Below, piece by piece: positions 11,801 through 22,276 of a stretch of 57,635 nt of DNA; the first letter of the stretch is position 1; each line of letters opens with the position of its first letter. This stretch comes from Gnetum montanum (Eukaryota; Streptophyta; Gnetopsida; Gnetales; Gnetaceae), in assembly GCA_015680685.1 (NCBI GenBank), contig MNCI01002209.1, forward strand, positions 1 through 57,635, in the 5' to 3' direction. A program made the translations under genes and the position numbers. A model generated the notes under the pieces. The model saw only the letters and a list, made by a program, of their open reading frames with translations. It was not told the DNA's origin and did no database searches.

Positions 11801-14134
11801 AACTTGGACCCAAGTAATGAACCCACAAGCGGAGCGAACTTAATTGGAATGCTTAAATGTGTTTAAAAATTAAAATTTCTTCCCTGCATAAGAAGTCTAC
11901 CGTGTAATATGCTTTTCTAGAACTGGCGTGTATTCTCTCTAATAAGTTTGTATGGCTGAGATTAAACCCTTAATCACATAGAGGAATTTGAGGTCCTATC
12001 CAGGTTTAGTTCAAATTTTCATTTCAGGTCAATCAATGTTGTAATTTGACAGTGCTGTAAATTTGAGGAATCATATAGCTTTATATGTGGGGACCATAAT
12101 TTGGAGTGATGGCAAGTTGCTTGTTACTTAAGTCAGAAGATGTGGGTTAAAGCCTGGGTGTAGCCACTCAGAGTTTAAGCTTTTGCTCATCCACTGACCC
12201 TCCTGGACGCTGTTTGGTGGACTAAGCATTGTTGCTCTGGCTGATGATCCTTTGATAGCTTTATATGTTTTCTTTATCACAATTTTGAAAGGAGAAAAAT
12301 GTCATGAATTAAGATTCCAATTTTAGTCTTTCCAGTGTAAAGTATAGGGTGACATGGTAGGGCAATGTGAATGAATAGGCCAACATGGGATAAGTATCAT
12401 CACCTGATGCGTGCACCTTTAGTAATTTTCAGCTTTTTATCGTATTCGATCAGGCACGGCTCCATGTTACCATCCTCGAATGCACTAGATTCCGTTTTAC
12501 TATTTTATGGAATTTCATGTCCTCTACATAGGGTTTGTTTTACCCAAGTTTTGAAGCTCCCTCAGGAAGATCTACTATCTGGCGTTTAGTTCAAAAAAGG
12601 GACCCATTGTAGTTGACGATCTTCGCACCATCAATAAAGTAATCGTAATGTCATCATCAATTAAGCTAATTAACTTTTCTGTGTCGTCTTTGAAAGATTT
12701 AAGTTTTATGCTATCCATATTTTATAATCCAAAGGCATACCAGCTGAAGTTGAACATAGTGTCTTTTGGGTGTAGCCTTCCATTTCAAAATACGTTGGAT
12801 TAGATTTGGATCTTCACTTAACATTTTCTCTTAGGGTAGTTATTATTAATTAATTGCTGTTTATTATAGACTATTAAATCACTAAATGAACATGTCTGTC
12901 ATATTATTCAACTCCCAACTTTTTGAAAATGTTCAAGCATATTTGTTCTATAAAACTCAAAATAAAAGTACCGAGGATATCATGGTCAAGGTTTGCTGCA
13001 AAATCATGTATTTTCGTAAGGTACCACAAGCTAAAGAACTGATGGCAATGATATTTTTGCAGATTTTATCTCCACAGTTGGAGCCTCTAACAGAAAAGCA
13101 ATCTTCAGCTGTCTCTAGCTTGAAATTGTCATCACAGCAAGCTGAAGATGCACTCTCTCAAGGCATGGAAGCCCTTCAGCAGTCACTTGCAGATGCCTTG
13201 ACTGTTGGCAGCATTGGTTCACCGAATGTTGCTAATTATATGGGGCAGATGGCATCAGCAATGGGAAAACTCGGGATGCTTGAAAACCTTGTGCAACAGG
13301 TATTTTTTTTAAATACTTGTAGAAATTCTTCTTGATATTGAGCAATTCTCGGTCTGTCATCCTGTATTTTTTATGCAAGACAAATTTTGGCCTTGTAACC
13401 AGCGTCTGCGGTACCTAGAGGGCTCCCTTTCTATCTTATTTTCACTTTTAAAAGCATGCCATTTAAAGAATGAACCTGAAGTATATATATTAAGAAAGTT
13501 GTTTTCAGATGGTCATATCTATTATTGTTTTCACAACTTTACCTTCTTCTTGGCCTTTCTGAATGCAAAGTCTTGGCATGCTAGAAACTAGTTAGGAACC
13601 TGTAGAAATGAACCATCACCTCGAATGTTCAAGTATATTCTTTGCTTATAGGAAATATTGAACTATGCAATACCCTTCAGTTCCATGGATATGCATGGTT
13701 TTTCTTTTGTTATATATTTGAGGGTTGCATACTTGCAGTAGTTTTCTTCTTCTTTTTCCTTTATTGCATTTGGGAGTATAAACCTTTTTGTGGTGCTTAG
13801 AGACATATGCTTTACCAAAATAAACTCTTTACATTCAAGAAACATGCAAGTGATTTTTTTAGTCTTTTCTTTTATTTTTTGGCTGTGTGTGGAGGTTCCA
13901 TCATTATTTCCTTGTTTCTGTATTTTCATTTAGTTGTGGCCATTGTTTAAATGCTCTGACACTGGGATCAATTTTGCTTTGTCCAAGGCTGATAATCTAC
14001 GGCAACAGGCCTTGCAGCAAATGCAACGTATTCTTACTACCCGTCAAGCAGCGAGAGGTCTTCTTGCAATGGGAGAATACTTCAATAGATTACGAGCACT
14101 CAGCTCTTTGTGGGCTGCTCGACCTCGTGAGTGA
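5820..14134 (+). CDS. TGA: TGA-class bZIP transcription factor with DOG1 domain (nine coding exons)
   Basis: Nuclear factor expected to bind TGACG (as-1) sites as a dimer and, by family, to work with NPR1-type co-activators in defence or with glutaredoxins in development. Inferred exons: 5820 (or 5847)-5886, 7223-7278, 7404-7478, 8490-8549, 8651-8728, 8822-8867, 9683-9954, 13063-13299, 13988-14134. All introns are GT-AG and phases agree, giving 336 aa from the Met at 5847 (345 from 5820), a normal family length. Residues 60-77 are the basic region (RRLAQNREAARKSRLRKK, with N-x7-R). Zipper leucines are 83, 90 and 97. From about 120 to the end runs the DOG1 region (MEYGRWVDEQNR, MSGMWRTPAERC, GGFRPSELLK, SQQAEDALSQGME, ILTTRQAARGLL, ending SSLWAARPRE). 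DNM|SEDASRST across exons 2-3 resembles TGA1, while YMGQMASAMGKLG resembles the TGA2 clade. Exons 2-9 are firm; exon 1 is tentative because the N terminus is poorly conserved. No stop or frameshift is seen. Confidence 0.92.
10228..10299. repeat. Two-copy tandem repeat, period 36 bp, in TGA intron 7
   Basis: CACAGTACAGTTCAAGTTAC occurs at about 10235 and 10271 within two near-identical units that differ at a few positions. Confidence 0.9.
12100..12240 (+). repeat. Possible tRNA-derived SINE remnant in TGA intron 7
   Basis: TGGCAAGTTG fits an A box. About 35 bases on, GGGTTAAAGCC is a degenerate B box. Neither tail nor target duplication is evident, so this is a weak call. Confidence 0.25.
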
Positions 14135-15244
14135 TATGTTTCATCATCGTCATTATCAGCAGCAGCATCATCACTTTTACACAGATAGCTGTTATTCTTC
14201 GGAAAGTGGCATCAATTTTTCATGAAGTCAGATTGACAAGCAACTTATTTATTAATTCAACAAGGACAGATTTTCCACGCAGCAACCAATATCGGGCAAT
14301 TTTGTCATGGTATGTAGAGCCAAGCTGAAATCTCATCCAAGTCTGCGGGATCTATGTAGCGGGACACTATGGAGAAGGAAAAGTTGTACCGTCTGAAAAA
14401 AGTTGCACAACAGCTAACATTGTTTTTCATTTACATTTGGGATTAAAGAAATATTCTCCATTACCTTGCAGTTTATTGTATATGTTGATCAAATCATCCT
14501 AAAGTAAACATGACAAATCAGTATTTAAGGAATACTTGCATCCTTTGAGATAGCATAAAACTACTTTTAGTGGAATTTAATGGAACTGAGCGAAAGAAAT
14601 TCAATCTATAGTACGTTTGACAACATAAAATTCTTGACACAGGAAATATCGTCAACCAAGCGTAACGACTCTTACCAAAATCATCTTCAAAGGATATTCT
14701 AGTTAAATGGTTCATATAAGTGTACAGACCCTTAACGAGGTAATAGAAGCTTTTCGGTTAATGATAATTGTTCATAAATGGAGGAAAAGAAGCATTCTCA
14801 GGCTTTTCTTCAGACTTTCCTGAAGTAGTTCAGTGCATTACATGTGCACTATTGGTAAGTAATTGTAGGCACCCTTGGATTATATGTCTGCTTAAAGGTT
14901 GCACTGACTCTTAACTTAACAAATGCATGATAGACTATAGACTATTAACTGCATAGTGTGGTGTCATGCTATGGTCCTAGCTTGTTTTAATTCACAAGCC
15001 AATGAACTACGATTGTCATTTTTGATGTCTATATTTATATTTATTTTAAAATTTAAAATCTTAATGAGGTGGATCATTTGGTTATCTTATTGCTTGATAA
15101 GTATATATCTTATTGCCCAAAAGGTATTGCACAGAAGATGGTGCGACTTTGAGTTACACTTCAGCTACTTTTATGTTTTTATTTCTTATTTATTTAAGTA
15201 TATATGATTGAAAAAGTTTTGAGTTCCCTCACCAGCCCGGTCAC

Positions 15245-15365
15245 GTGTAAGGTTTAAAGTGGCAACTAATGTAGCTTAGTTGGCAACTAGATTTATTAAA
15301 CAAAAGTTTGCCCACTAAATTCGAACACATGGATTGGAGTCTTACCACTAGGTTAACACTATAAA
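15245..15365 (+). repeat. tRNA-like (SINE-like) remnant
   Basis: TGTAGCTTAGTTGGCAACTAG resembles an A box with a D-arm. It is followed by AAATTCGAACACATGG and an inverted-looking CTTACCACTAGG. The arrangement resembles the segments at 3395 and 52391 but is rearranged. Confidence 0.3.
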
Positions 15366-16784
15366 AGTTTTACTGCATGAATTGATATACTTGAAGCTTA
15401 CTTGAAGCTTTCAGCTTGCATACATAAAAGCAAATCAAATATTTTTATTATGTTTTCATAAATGATCTCAAGATTCATCTTGGATGCTATGTTAAATTTT
15501 CATCTTGCGAGGATCTTCTAGGATGCTTTGGAAATAGATACTAGACCATGAAGGTATTTTTATGAGAAAATTATTGTTTTTGATTGTTGCTTTCTTTTGT
15601 TTTTAGAGAAGGGTTTCTTTTGCTTACAAGAAATTCTTAGAAGTGAAAACTTGTGAAGGTGCTTCTGAGTAAAGACAAGACAAGGTCATTTTCCTATCAT
15701 AATGGAGAGGTTTTCTTAGAATGAATACTTGAAAAGATATCTCAAAATTGTTGGTATTTTTCTTGAAACTCTCTCTTCGTTGATCTAATGCACTTCGAAT
15801 TTTTAAAATATTATTATCAAATTTTTTGGTGTTTGATATGCTTCCCACCCCCAATCTCCCCATCCCCCCTCCCTTTGTTGATTTGATGTACTCTAAGTGT
15901 TTTTAAATATTATTATTCATTTTTTGGGATCCAACATGGCCTGACATCCTTATTGGAGGAGATCCTAATCAACATATGGGAGTGATTATAATGATTTTCT
16001 AATAGTGCATGGTGGGCATGACTTTGGGGAGAGATGAGATGGGGAGTCTATTCTTGAGTTGAGTTTGTAGCTTATGATCTTGTAATAGCTAATACTTATG
16101 TAATACCACCTAATTGAAATCATGATAAATCAATGTATGATGTGGGTTTTCCATGCAAGTTGCAACACAAGTTGAAACTAAGTCTATAGAACTTGCGATG
16201 CACCAAAGATGTCAAACCCTATGTTGTTGCAACTTAGATTTGAAATGTGTGAACTTGGAGGGAGAAAACAAACCCAAAAAGCAAGGTAGAAGACCAAAAG
16301 CTCAAACATTAAGATTAACATAGTCAAATTAAGAAACAAATTAAATAATTACTAGTCAACATGAAAATGGAATAAAATTCAAAATAGAAATAGATTAGAG
16401 CATACCAAATACAGATCTAATAGTCAATGAATCCAAAAATATCTCCAAATAGATACCTTAATAGTTTGAATCCAAATACATCATGCATGTGCAAAAATCC
16501 TAAGAAATTTGAACTTGAAATGAAAACTATTGTAATAAATTTCCCTACTTGAGATTTAAGGTGCTCCAAGACCCTTGTATGGTTGAGATCTTCCTACTAA
16601 GGTTTTTATCTTAGACCTATTAAGGGTTGCATAGGCTTGGTTGAGGCAATAGGATGAATTTTAACAGAAGGAAAGCCAAGTATTTATAATGGGTAGCTAA
16701 AACTAAAAATCGCATGTTGCTTCTTTCTAAAATTAAAACATTACCAAAATATTCTATTTTCAATATAACTCAGCATTAACCACT

Positions 16785-16885
16785 AGAATCAAACCCATGA
16801 CTTGGAGCTTTTTGTTTTGATAAAATAAAATGAAAGATATTTGGGTTATAAGCTTTACTATGTCTTAGGTTCAAACCCCAATTAT
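16785..16885. repeat. Two tRNA-like (SINE-like) pieces in opposite orientation
   Basis: GGTTCAAACCC at about 16869-16879 matches the B-box consensus on the + strand. CACTAGAATCAAACCCATGA at about 16779 is the reverse complement of a similar box. Boundaries are not resolvable. Confidence 0.3.
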
Positions 16886-17107
16886 ACTACCCTAAAGATA
16901 TATTTCTATTTCTATCACTCTAATGCAAGTATAAAAATATTAATTAATTGTGCATAAAGGCAAATAACCAAGCATAATCTTACACATCACTAGTTAATGT
17001 AGATTCGCATATGCCATGATCCATCCACATATGCACATATGCTTTATGAAAACATAATATAATATAATATAATTCAACCTTGAGAAATTATAATAATTCA
17101 TGAATCA

Positions 17108-17974
17108 TGATTTGTCAGGTGCTGATATCGGACCCTTGTTATCGAACTTGATATCAGTTACAAGATATCAGCTCTGATGAGTCTCGATATCGGGTACTCG
17201 ATATTGTAGCCTAGCTAGCGATATTGGATATGCGATATTGTGGTTCCCATGTGAGCCTATAAATACACAATGGGGTGCATGGAAAAGTAATAGGAAGTTA
17301 GTATTAGAGTAGGATCTTTTTGTCAGTTTTTCCTCTCAACCCTTTCCCCAGTGCATGCCCGCAGTGTGATGATTGTAATTGTATGGAACCTTTATTCGAG
17401 TGTGACATACTTGGACACGTACATGATCGGCAATAAAGATCGAGATTACTTCATCATTGTAGCATTCACTTAATTTTAATTGTTATTTATTACTTTCCTA
17501 ATTAATATTTCTCTACCCTCATCTCCTATCCTTGTTAGTAAACGTCGAATGAGAACGACTTAATCACGAGCATTAAGTGTGACTACTTGGTATCCTAGTA
17601 GCGTACCTAGGACATGCACTTGGTAATCCTAGTGGTAGTACATGAGGTCCAAGATGTGTATGGATGATTAAGGGATGGATGCTCATCGCACTTAGGCTAG
17701 CTTAGACTCTCTTCATCCTTTCTCTCTTAGTTAAAACCAAGTTACTTTCCATTGCCTCTAGGAGTAGCACTAGTCTAGGACCACATCATACACCTCACTC
17801 TAGACTAAACCATACATGACAAAGCAAATACTAGTCCAGGTGGGAAGACAGTGAACTGCTATCAATGAGTAACTATCTAGATACCACAACTAGCTCGTTT
17901 GCGGAGTTTGACCAGATCGTGCGTGAACGCTCGTATTCGTATGGTTGAGCGTAGGAGTACCTTGTCACTCATCA
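17108..17974 (+). repeat. 5' LTR of element C (867 bp)
   Basis: It starts TGATTTGTCAGG and ends CACTCATCA. U3 carries several GATATC/GATATT dyads (17127-17240). The TATA box is CTATAAATAC at about 17258-17267, and AATAAAG at about 17433 is a likely poly(A) signal. It is clearly related to the LTRs at 18180, 45901 and 53761 but diverged. The start is placed by comparison with element E. Confidence 0.8.
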
Positions 17975-17975
17975 T

Positions 17976-17996
17976 TGGCGCCGTTGCCGAGGACGG
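17976..17996 (+). other. Primer-binding site, tRNA-Asp type (element C)
   Basis: TGGCGCCGTTGCCGAGGACGG follows the LTR. It matches the complement of the plant tRNA-Asp 3' end (CCCCGGCAACGGCGCCA) with one mismatch. Confidence 0.85.
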
Positions 17997-18107
17997 TGCT
18001 AGTTATTTAGATTAGTTACATCATTCAAGATCACTGTAACAAAGCCTTGACGATATACCTTTTAGAAAGAAAGTAATTGCAAATAAGTCACACACAAATT
18101 CACAACA

Positions 18108-18179
18108 ATGTCTCTCTCACAAGACTATAATAATGCAACTATTAAGGCAATTCATTGGAGAACCAATGAATTATATGAT
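18108..18179 (+). pseudogene. gag N-terminal fragment of element C
   Basis: It begins ATG TCT CTC TCA (MSLS) and reads 24 codons, with IHWRTNELYD at the end. Element E has the same start (54766) and a related IHWRNN-like stretch. The frame is cut by the LTR of element D. Confidence 0.75.
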
Positions 18180-19065
18180 TGATGGGACACGATATCGCAT
18201 CCCCCATGATATTGCGTCTTCCCCCATGATATCGCGTACGCGATATCGCAGTGTGTCATCAAATCTATAAATAAGAGGCGGCTCTCCCTTGTTTCCAAGT
18301 TTAGGCCTAAACTGTAGCAAAACTCTGGCAGTTTTACTTCTCCAGTCCTCAGCAAATATCATACACGAAACAGTCCTGGGCTCCTACTCTATTTCGTAGA
18401 TGATATTGCCCACAGTAGGAGCTCCAAAGTGAATGGATCTTTATTCGAGCAAATATTGTACTTGAACACAAGTTTGTGTACGGAAATAAAGACGAAATTC
18501 TTGGATAAACCTTGCAGTGCATGGACTAGGCTAAATAGGACTTGATTTATTGTTATTTATTGTTCATCCTTTAAATGCTTTATTAGTTAGTTAAATCTCT
18601 CTCAACCCTTCTCCCATAGTTAAGTGCATTCAGTACGATTGCTTCGAGCACGTGCGTTACGCTTGGTGATCCCAGTAACGAATAGCGTTTGGTAACCAAG
18701 GTTGCATTGGTTTAGGGTGTGAACGGTAAGTGGGAATGGATGCTGATGCTAGGTTAATTAAGGCTTAGTTAGTTAGTTAAAGTTAGTTAATTAGTCTCTT
18801 CACCCTTTACCTCATTAGCATAGGCGATAAAATATAAAAGAGATAAAAATCACATACCTCATACTTACTTAACCATACAACCATGACAAATACAAGTAAG
18901 TCTGGGAAGACAACGAACGATTAACCTTAAGTGTTCCATGAGGCGTGTAGGCACTTAGTTTGCGGAGTTCGACTGGATTGCGTGTGTAACACTCGTATTC
19001 GTATGGTTGAGTGTGTAACACTCGTATTCGTATGGTTGAGTGTAGGGGTACCTCGCCACTCATCA
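18180..19065 (+). repeat. 5' LTR of element D (886 bp)
   Basis: It starts TGATGGGACACG and ends CACTCATCA. U3 holds about four GATATCGC or GATATTGC dyads (18188-18252), including the palindrome GCGATATCGC. TATA is CTATAAATAAG at about 18271, and a poly(A) signal AATAAAG lies at about 18484. Near the 3' end a 30-bp unit containing GTAACACTCGTATTCGTATG is tandemly duplicated (about 18986-19045); the other LTRs have one copy. Confidence 0.9.
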
Positions 19066-19066
19066 T

Positions 19067-19085
19067 TGGCGCCGTTGCTGGGGAC
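19067..19085 (+). other. Primer-binding site, tRNA-Asp type (element D)
   Basis: TGGCGCCGTTGCTGGGGAC follows the LTR, with one mismatch to the tRNA-Asp complement. Confidence 0.85.
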
Positions 19086-19210
19086 TATGTTATTTGTGCG
19101 CTAAGTAGAACATAGGAAATTATCCACATCGTTGAGAGCTTAAACGAACCCTTAGGGTTAATTAAACAAAAAATTATATAACGGTTAATCAGCACACCGA
19201 GTAAGACATA

Positions 19211-22200
19211 ATGTCTTCTTCTTCGAACAAGAGCACTTCACCACCTAGGGATCATACACGAAACAGTCGGCAGTCCAACATGCATAACTGAGAACCACCA
19301 GTTCCTTAACAGCATCGAGTGGTATATATTCATCCCGATGAGTATATACCTGATTTTACCTTTATCCTTCATTAGGATGGACAACTACGTTGGAGAGACT
19401 TGCAAGGTAACATAGTGTTACCTCCAGATTGGGCAGTCCCTAACATGCTTCTTCGTGCTCTTGCATAGATAGGCATGACACAGCTATACGTTGAATATGT
19501 TGTAGGTGATTTCGACACAAGGGATTATCATCCCACAGAAGTGCAACGTCAACGGGACTTGCGGTAGGAGAGCCACCATACATTGTTGAAGGGCAAAGGG
19601 GTCCTGCACATCCTAAGTGAAATTGGAGATGGTGAACCAATTATAACAGGTTCTCCATCAAATGATGTTCCCCCTCCTAACAATAGTGAGGAGGTGGGGT
19701 ATCAGAACCTACGCTCCACGATACACAATCCTGGTTCTGATCCCCATGAACACCAAGTGTTCACGGAAGGAACAAAAACACATGACAAGGAAGGGCATTT
19801 GGATCGTCATCACGATCGGGGAAGTAATCACCAAAGAGAAGGTAGGAGACATCGCCATGGTGATGGCTCTCCTTCTTCTTCCCCTTCATCACATCATTCA
19901 CCCTCTCCTTCCACATCAGGATGCAATCACAAAGAGCACAACGGTGAGGATAAGGGTAAGCAAAATGAGAGATCTTGATGAGAGAATCGAGAGCGAGGAT
20001 GAGGGCATTTGAGAGAATCAAGGCATGAAAGAAGGGAAAGTAGGGAACCATGTAGGCATCATAGACATCATGAGAGAGATGATCATGACGAACCCCTAAT
20101 TGCCACCTGAAGTATGTTAGATATTACAAAGGCTGTGAGGATAACTACAAGGCATCAAAAGGACAGTCAGATCAAGAGATTAGACATGAATAACATCCCA
20201 CGATTTGAGGAGGGATACAATGCTGATCCGCAAAATCACTTATAGGCATTCCACGATGCCTGCGCCTTGCAAAATATTGAGAATGAGTGGCAGAAGTTAA
20301 AGTTGTTTCCTAGTACACTCATAAAAGAAGCAGAGGGTTGGTACCGATCCTTAGAGCGGGAAACCATTAGGAGGTGGAGTACGATGTTAGAACTCTTCAA
20401 CGATAAATACCAAATGTGCTCCAAAGTGTTCAACTTGTGTAAGCAAATCCAAGGATGGAAGCAAGGTACTCATGAACCCTTGGATGCTGCCATGGGTTGA
20501 TATTATGCATTGCTACATCATTGCCCGGGCCATGGTTACGCACAACGGGATCAACTACGCCACCTCCTAGATGGGCTAAGACACGAAACTAGGAGAACCC
20601 TTGGGACATATGCCCAAGGGAGATTATCTGAACTTAGATCCCATGAAATTCATCAATTGTTGGAGTAAGTAGCTAAAGAAGAAGGGGAGCTACGAAAAAG
20701 AGAAAGCACGGAAGAATATAACCACGATCCTTCCCTCCAAAAGAGGAAAGTGAGATTCTATGATGAAGAGGATGAGTCACCACTCGAAGAGTTGGTGAAT
20801 AGAAAAACCTTGCTGCTTCAAAAGCTAACAATGGAAGTATCGGCTAAGGTAGATGAAATGTGGGACTCCTTAGATAGTAGATTCGAAACTGTCTTGAAAA
20901 TCGTAGAGGAGTCTAAGGAGGAACAAAGTAGTGACCCTGATAAGAAAAAGTGGAGAGATTCAGGCCATGCACGTGACAAGGGTAAGGGAAAAATGACTAT
21001 CGCTGATGAGGTTGTGGATTCTAATATAGACAATGACGATGGATGTGAGATCTACCAATATGACCATCCTAAGGGATGTTGCCCAATAATCTCACATCTA
21101 CAAGAGTCTGGGGTGTATGCACTTAACCCAAGACTTAACAGACGGTAAGCACCCCGTCGGTTACTTTATTCCAAGGTAACTCGAGGAAATTCCACCAACC
21201 GTTAACGTATTATCCAAGTGCAACTCTACCACAACCTATTGGGCAACACTAGTAGTGGAAACACCCACAGTCATGGGGGATGCCACTGCCTAGACAATAA
21301 TACCCCCTACCGGCAACCAGACCTATATGGCTACTACGTGCAGCAGCCGGTTTATCCAAGTGACTCTATGGGTCACGCAACCCCACAACGTCACTACCAA
21401 GTTCAGGAGTATTTTATGACTCCTTCTCCTACGGAAAACATACCACATGCATACCATCCTCCGAATCCATCCTCCTCTCTTACGCCGGTAGTTCCACTAC
21501 CACCTGCTCCAACAATGCAAGGCGAACTCCCCGCTCAACCACAGCAACGTAATGCTACAAGAGCTGTAAACCTTCGACCTGTTGCTGGTTCTGACAACCA
21601 AAAGAAGAGAAGACCTTTCTTCAAAACCAGAAGCCCAAACAAGCTCTCACAACCACAAGCGGTTGATTCTATGACCGCTCCTCCAACAATTAAGGCTTCG
21701 AAGCTCCCTTCAAACCAACAACAGAGCTCAACACATACGGTTATGTTAACACATACTGTTACCAACTGGATCAAGGTGGGCCACCTTCCTAGGAAACTCT
21801 CTGATCCTGGAAGTCCCTTAATCTACCTCCAAGTTGTTGGGAACAAACCACGTAAGACTCTTCTTAACTCAGGTTCCAGAGTCAACTTAATCTCACCAGA
21901 AATGTATAAAGCCTGGAACCTGCCTCCACTTAAGAAGAGCAATATTCAACTAGAGCTAGCTAGCCAGTCCATCACCATGCCCTTAGGATTGGTGGAGGAT
22001 ATCATTACCACTGTGTGTGGTTGGTCATACCCGATCGATTTCCTGGTGATAGAAGTCAACAGTAACAAAGGGGACTTCCCAATTATAATGGGAAGGGCAT
22101 GGCTAAGTACAATAGATGCATGCCTAGGAATCCATGATCTTTCCTTGGAAATATCTAAGGTAAAAATTTATGGAAAGATCGAGAAGAAGAAAGTTCCATG

Positions 22201-22276
22201 CATCACATACAGTGACTCAGAGGGTGATGACATGGAGGAATGCTCAGCATCTCCTGCATGCAACTCGTGTGCCTAA
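19211..22276 (+). pseudogene. gag-protease frame of element D
   Basis: A single frame runs from ATG 19211 (MSSSSNKSTSPPRD) to 22276, broken by roughly a dozen nonsense codons but apparently without frameshift. Gag core (20267-20650): NEWQKLKLFPSTL, WYRSLERETIRRWSTM and LLDGLRHETR, matching element E over the same blocks. A conserved YDHPKGCC block follows at about 21059. The retropepsin-like protease lies at about 21840-22150: KTLLNSGSRVNLI, then FPIIMGRAWL. The catalytic triad Asp-Ser/Thr-Gly reads Asn-Ser-Gly, so the protease is predicted inactive. Stops such as TTATAGGCA align with a Gln codon in element E. Confidence 0.85.

Larger units (their letters stand above)
9955..13062 (+). other. 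Seventh intron of the TGA gene (3.1 kb)
   Basis: The intron runs from donor GTATTG after GGFRPSELLK to acceptor TTTTTGCAG before ILSPQLEPL. It is the longest intron of the gene. It holds a 36-bp-period tandem duplication (10228-10299) and a weak SINE-like segment (12100-12240). I see no nested gene or intact transposon. Confidence 0.85.
14135..17107. other. TGA 3' UTR, then a stretch without genes
   Basis: The first few hundred bases after the TGA stop (14132-14134) are the likely 3' UTR. ATTAAAGAAATA near 14442 is a possible near-upstream element, and no AATAAA is seen there. The rest is AT-rich with no supported coding sequence. Two diverged copies of a block of about 62 bp (15779-15840 and 15877-15938) flank a CT-rich run. 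SINE-like pieces occur at 15245-15365 and 16785-16885. Confidence 0.55.
17108..18179 (+). mobile_element. Element C: 5' end of a family-X LTR retrotransposon, interrupted by element D
   Basis: The order is LTR (17108-17974), tRNA-Asp primer site, leader and the first two dozen gag codons. A new LTR (TGATGGGACACG) begins abruptly at 18180. The remainder of C is not found downstream, because the right end of D is also truncated. Confidence 0.85.

Noticed and set aside
21535-21774. 79-codon minus-strand frame
   Set aside because: Antisense shadow of the proline-rich gag-pro spacer of element D.
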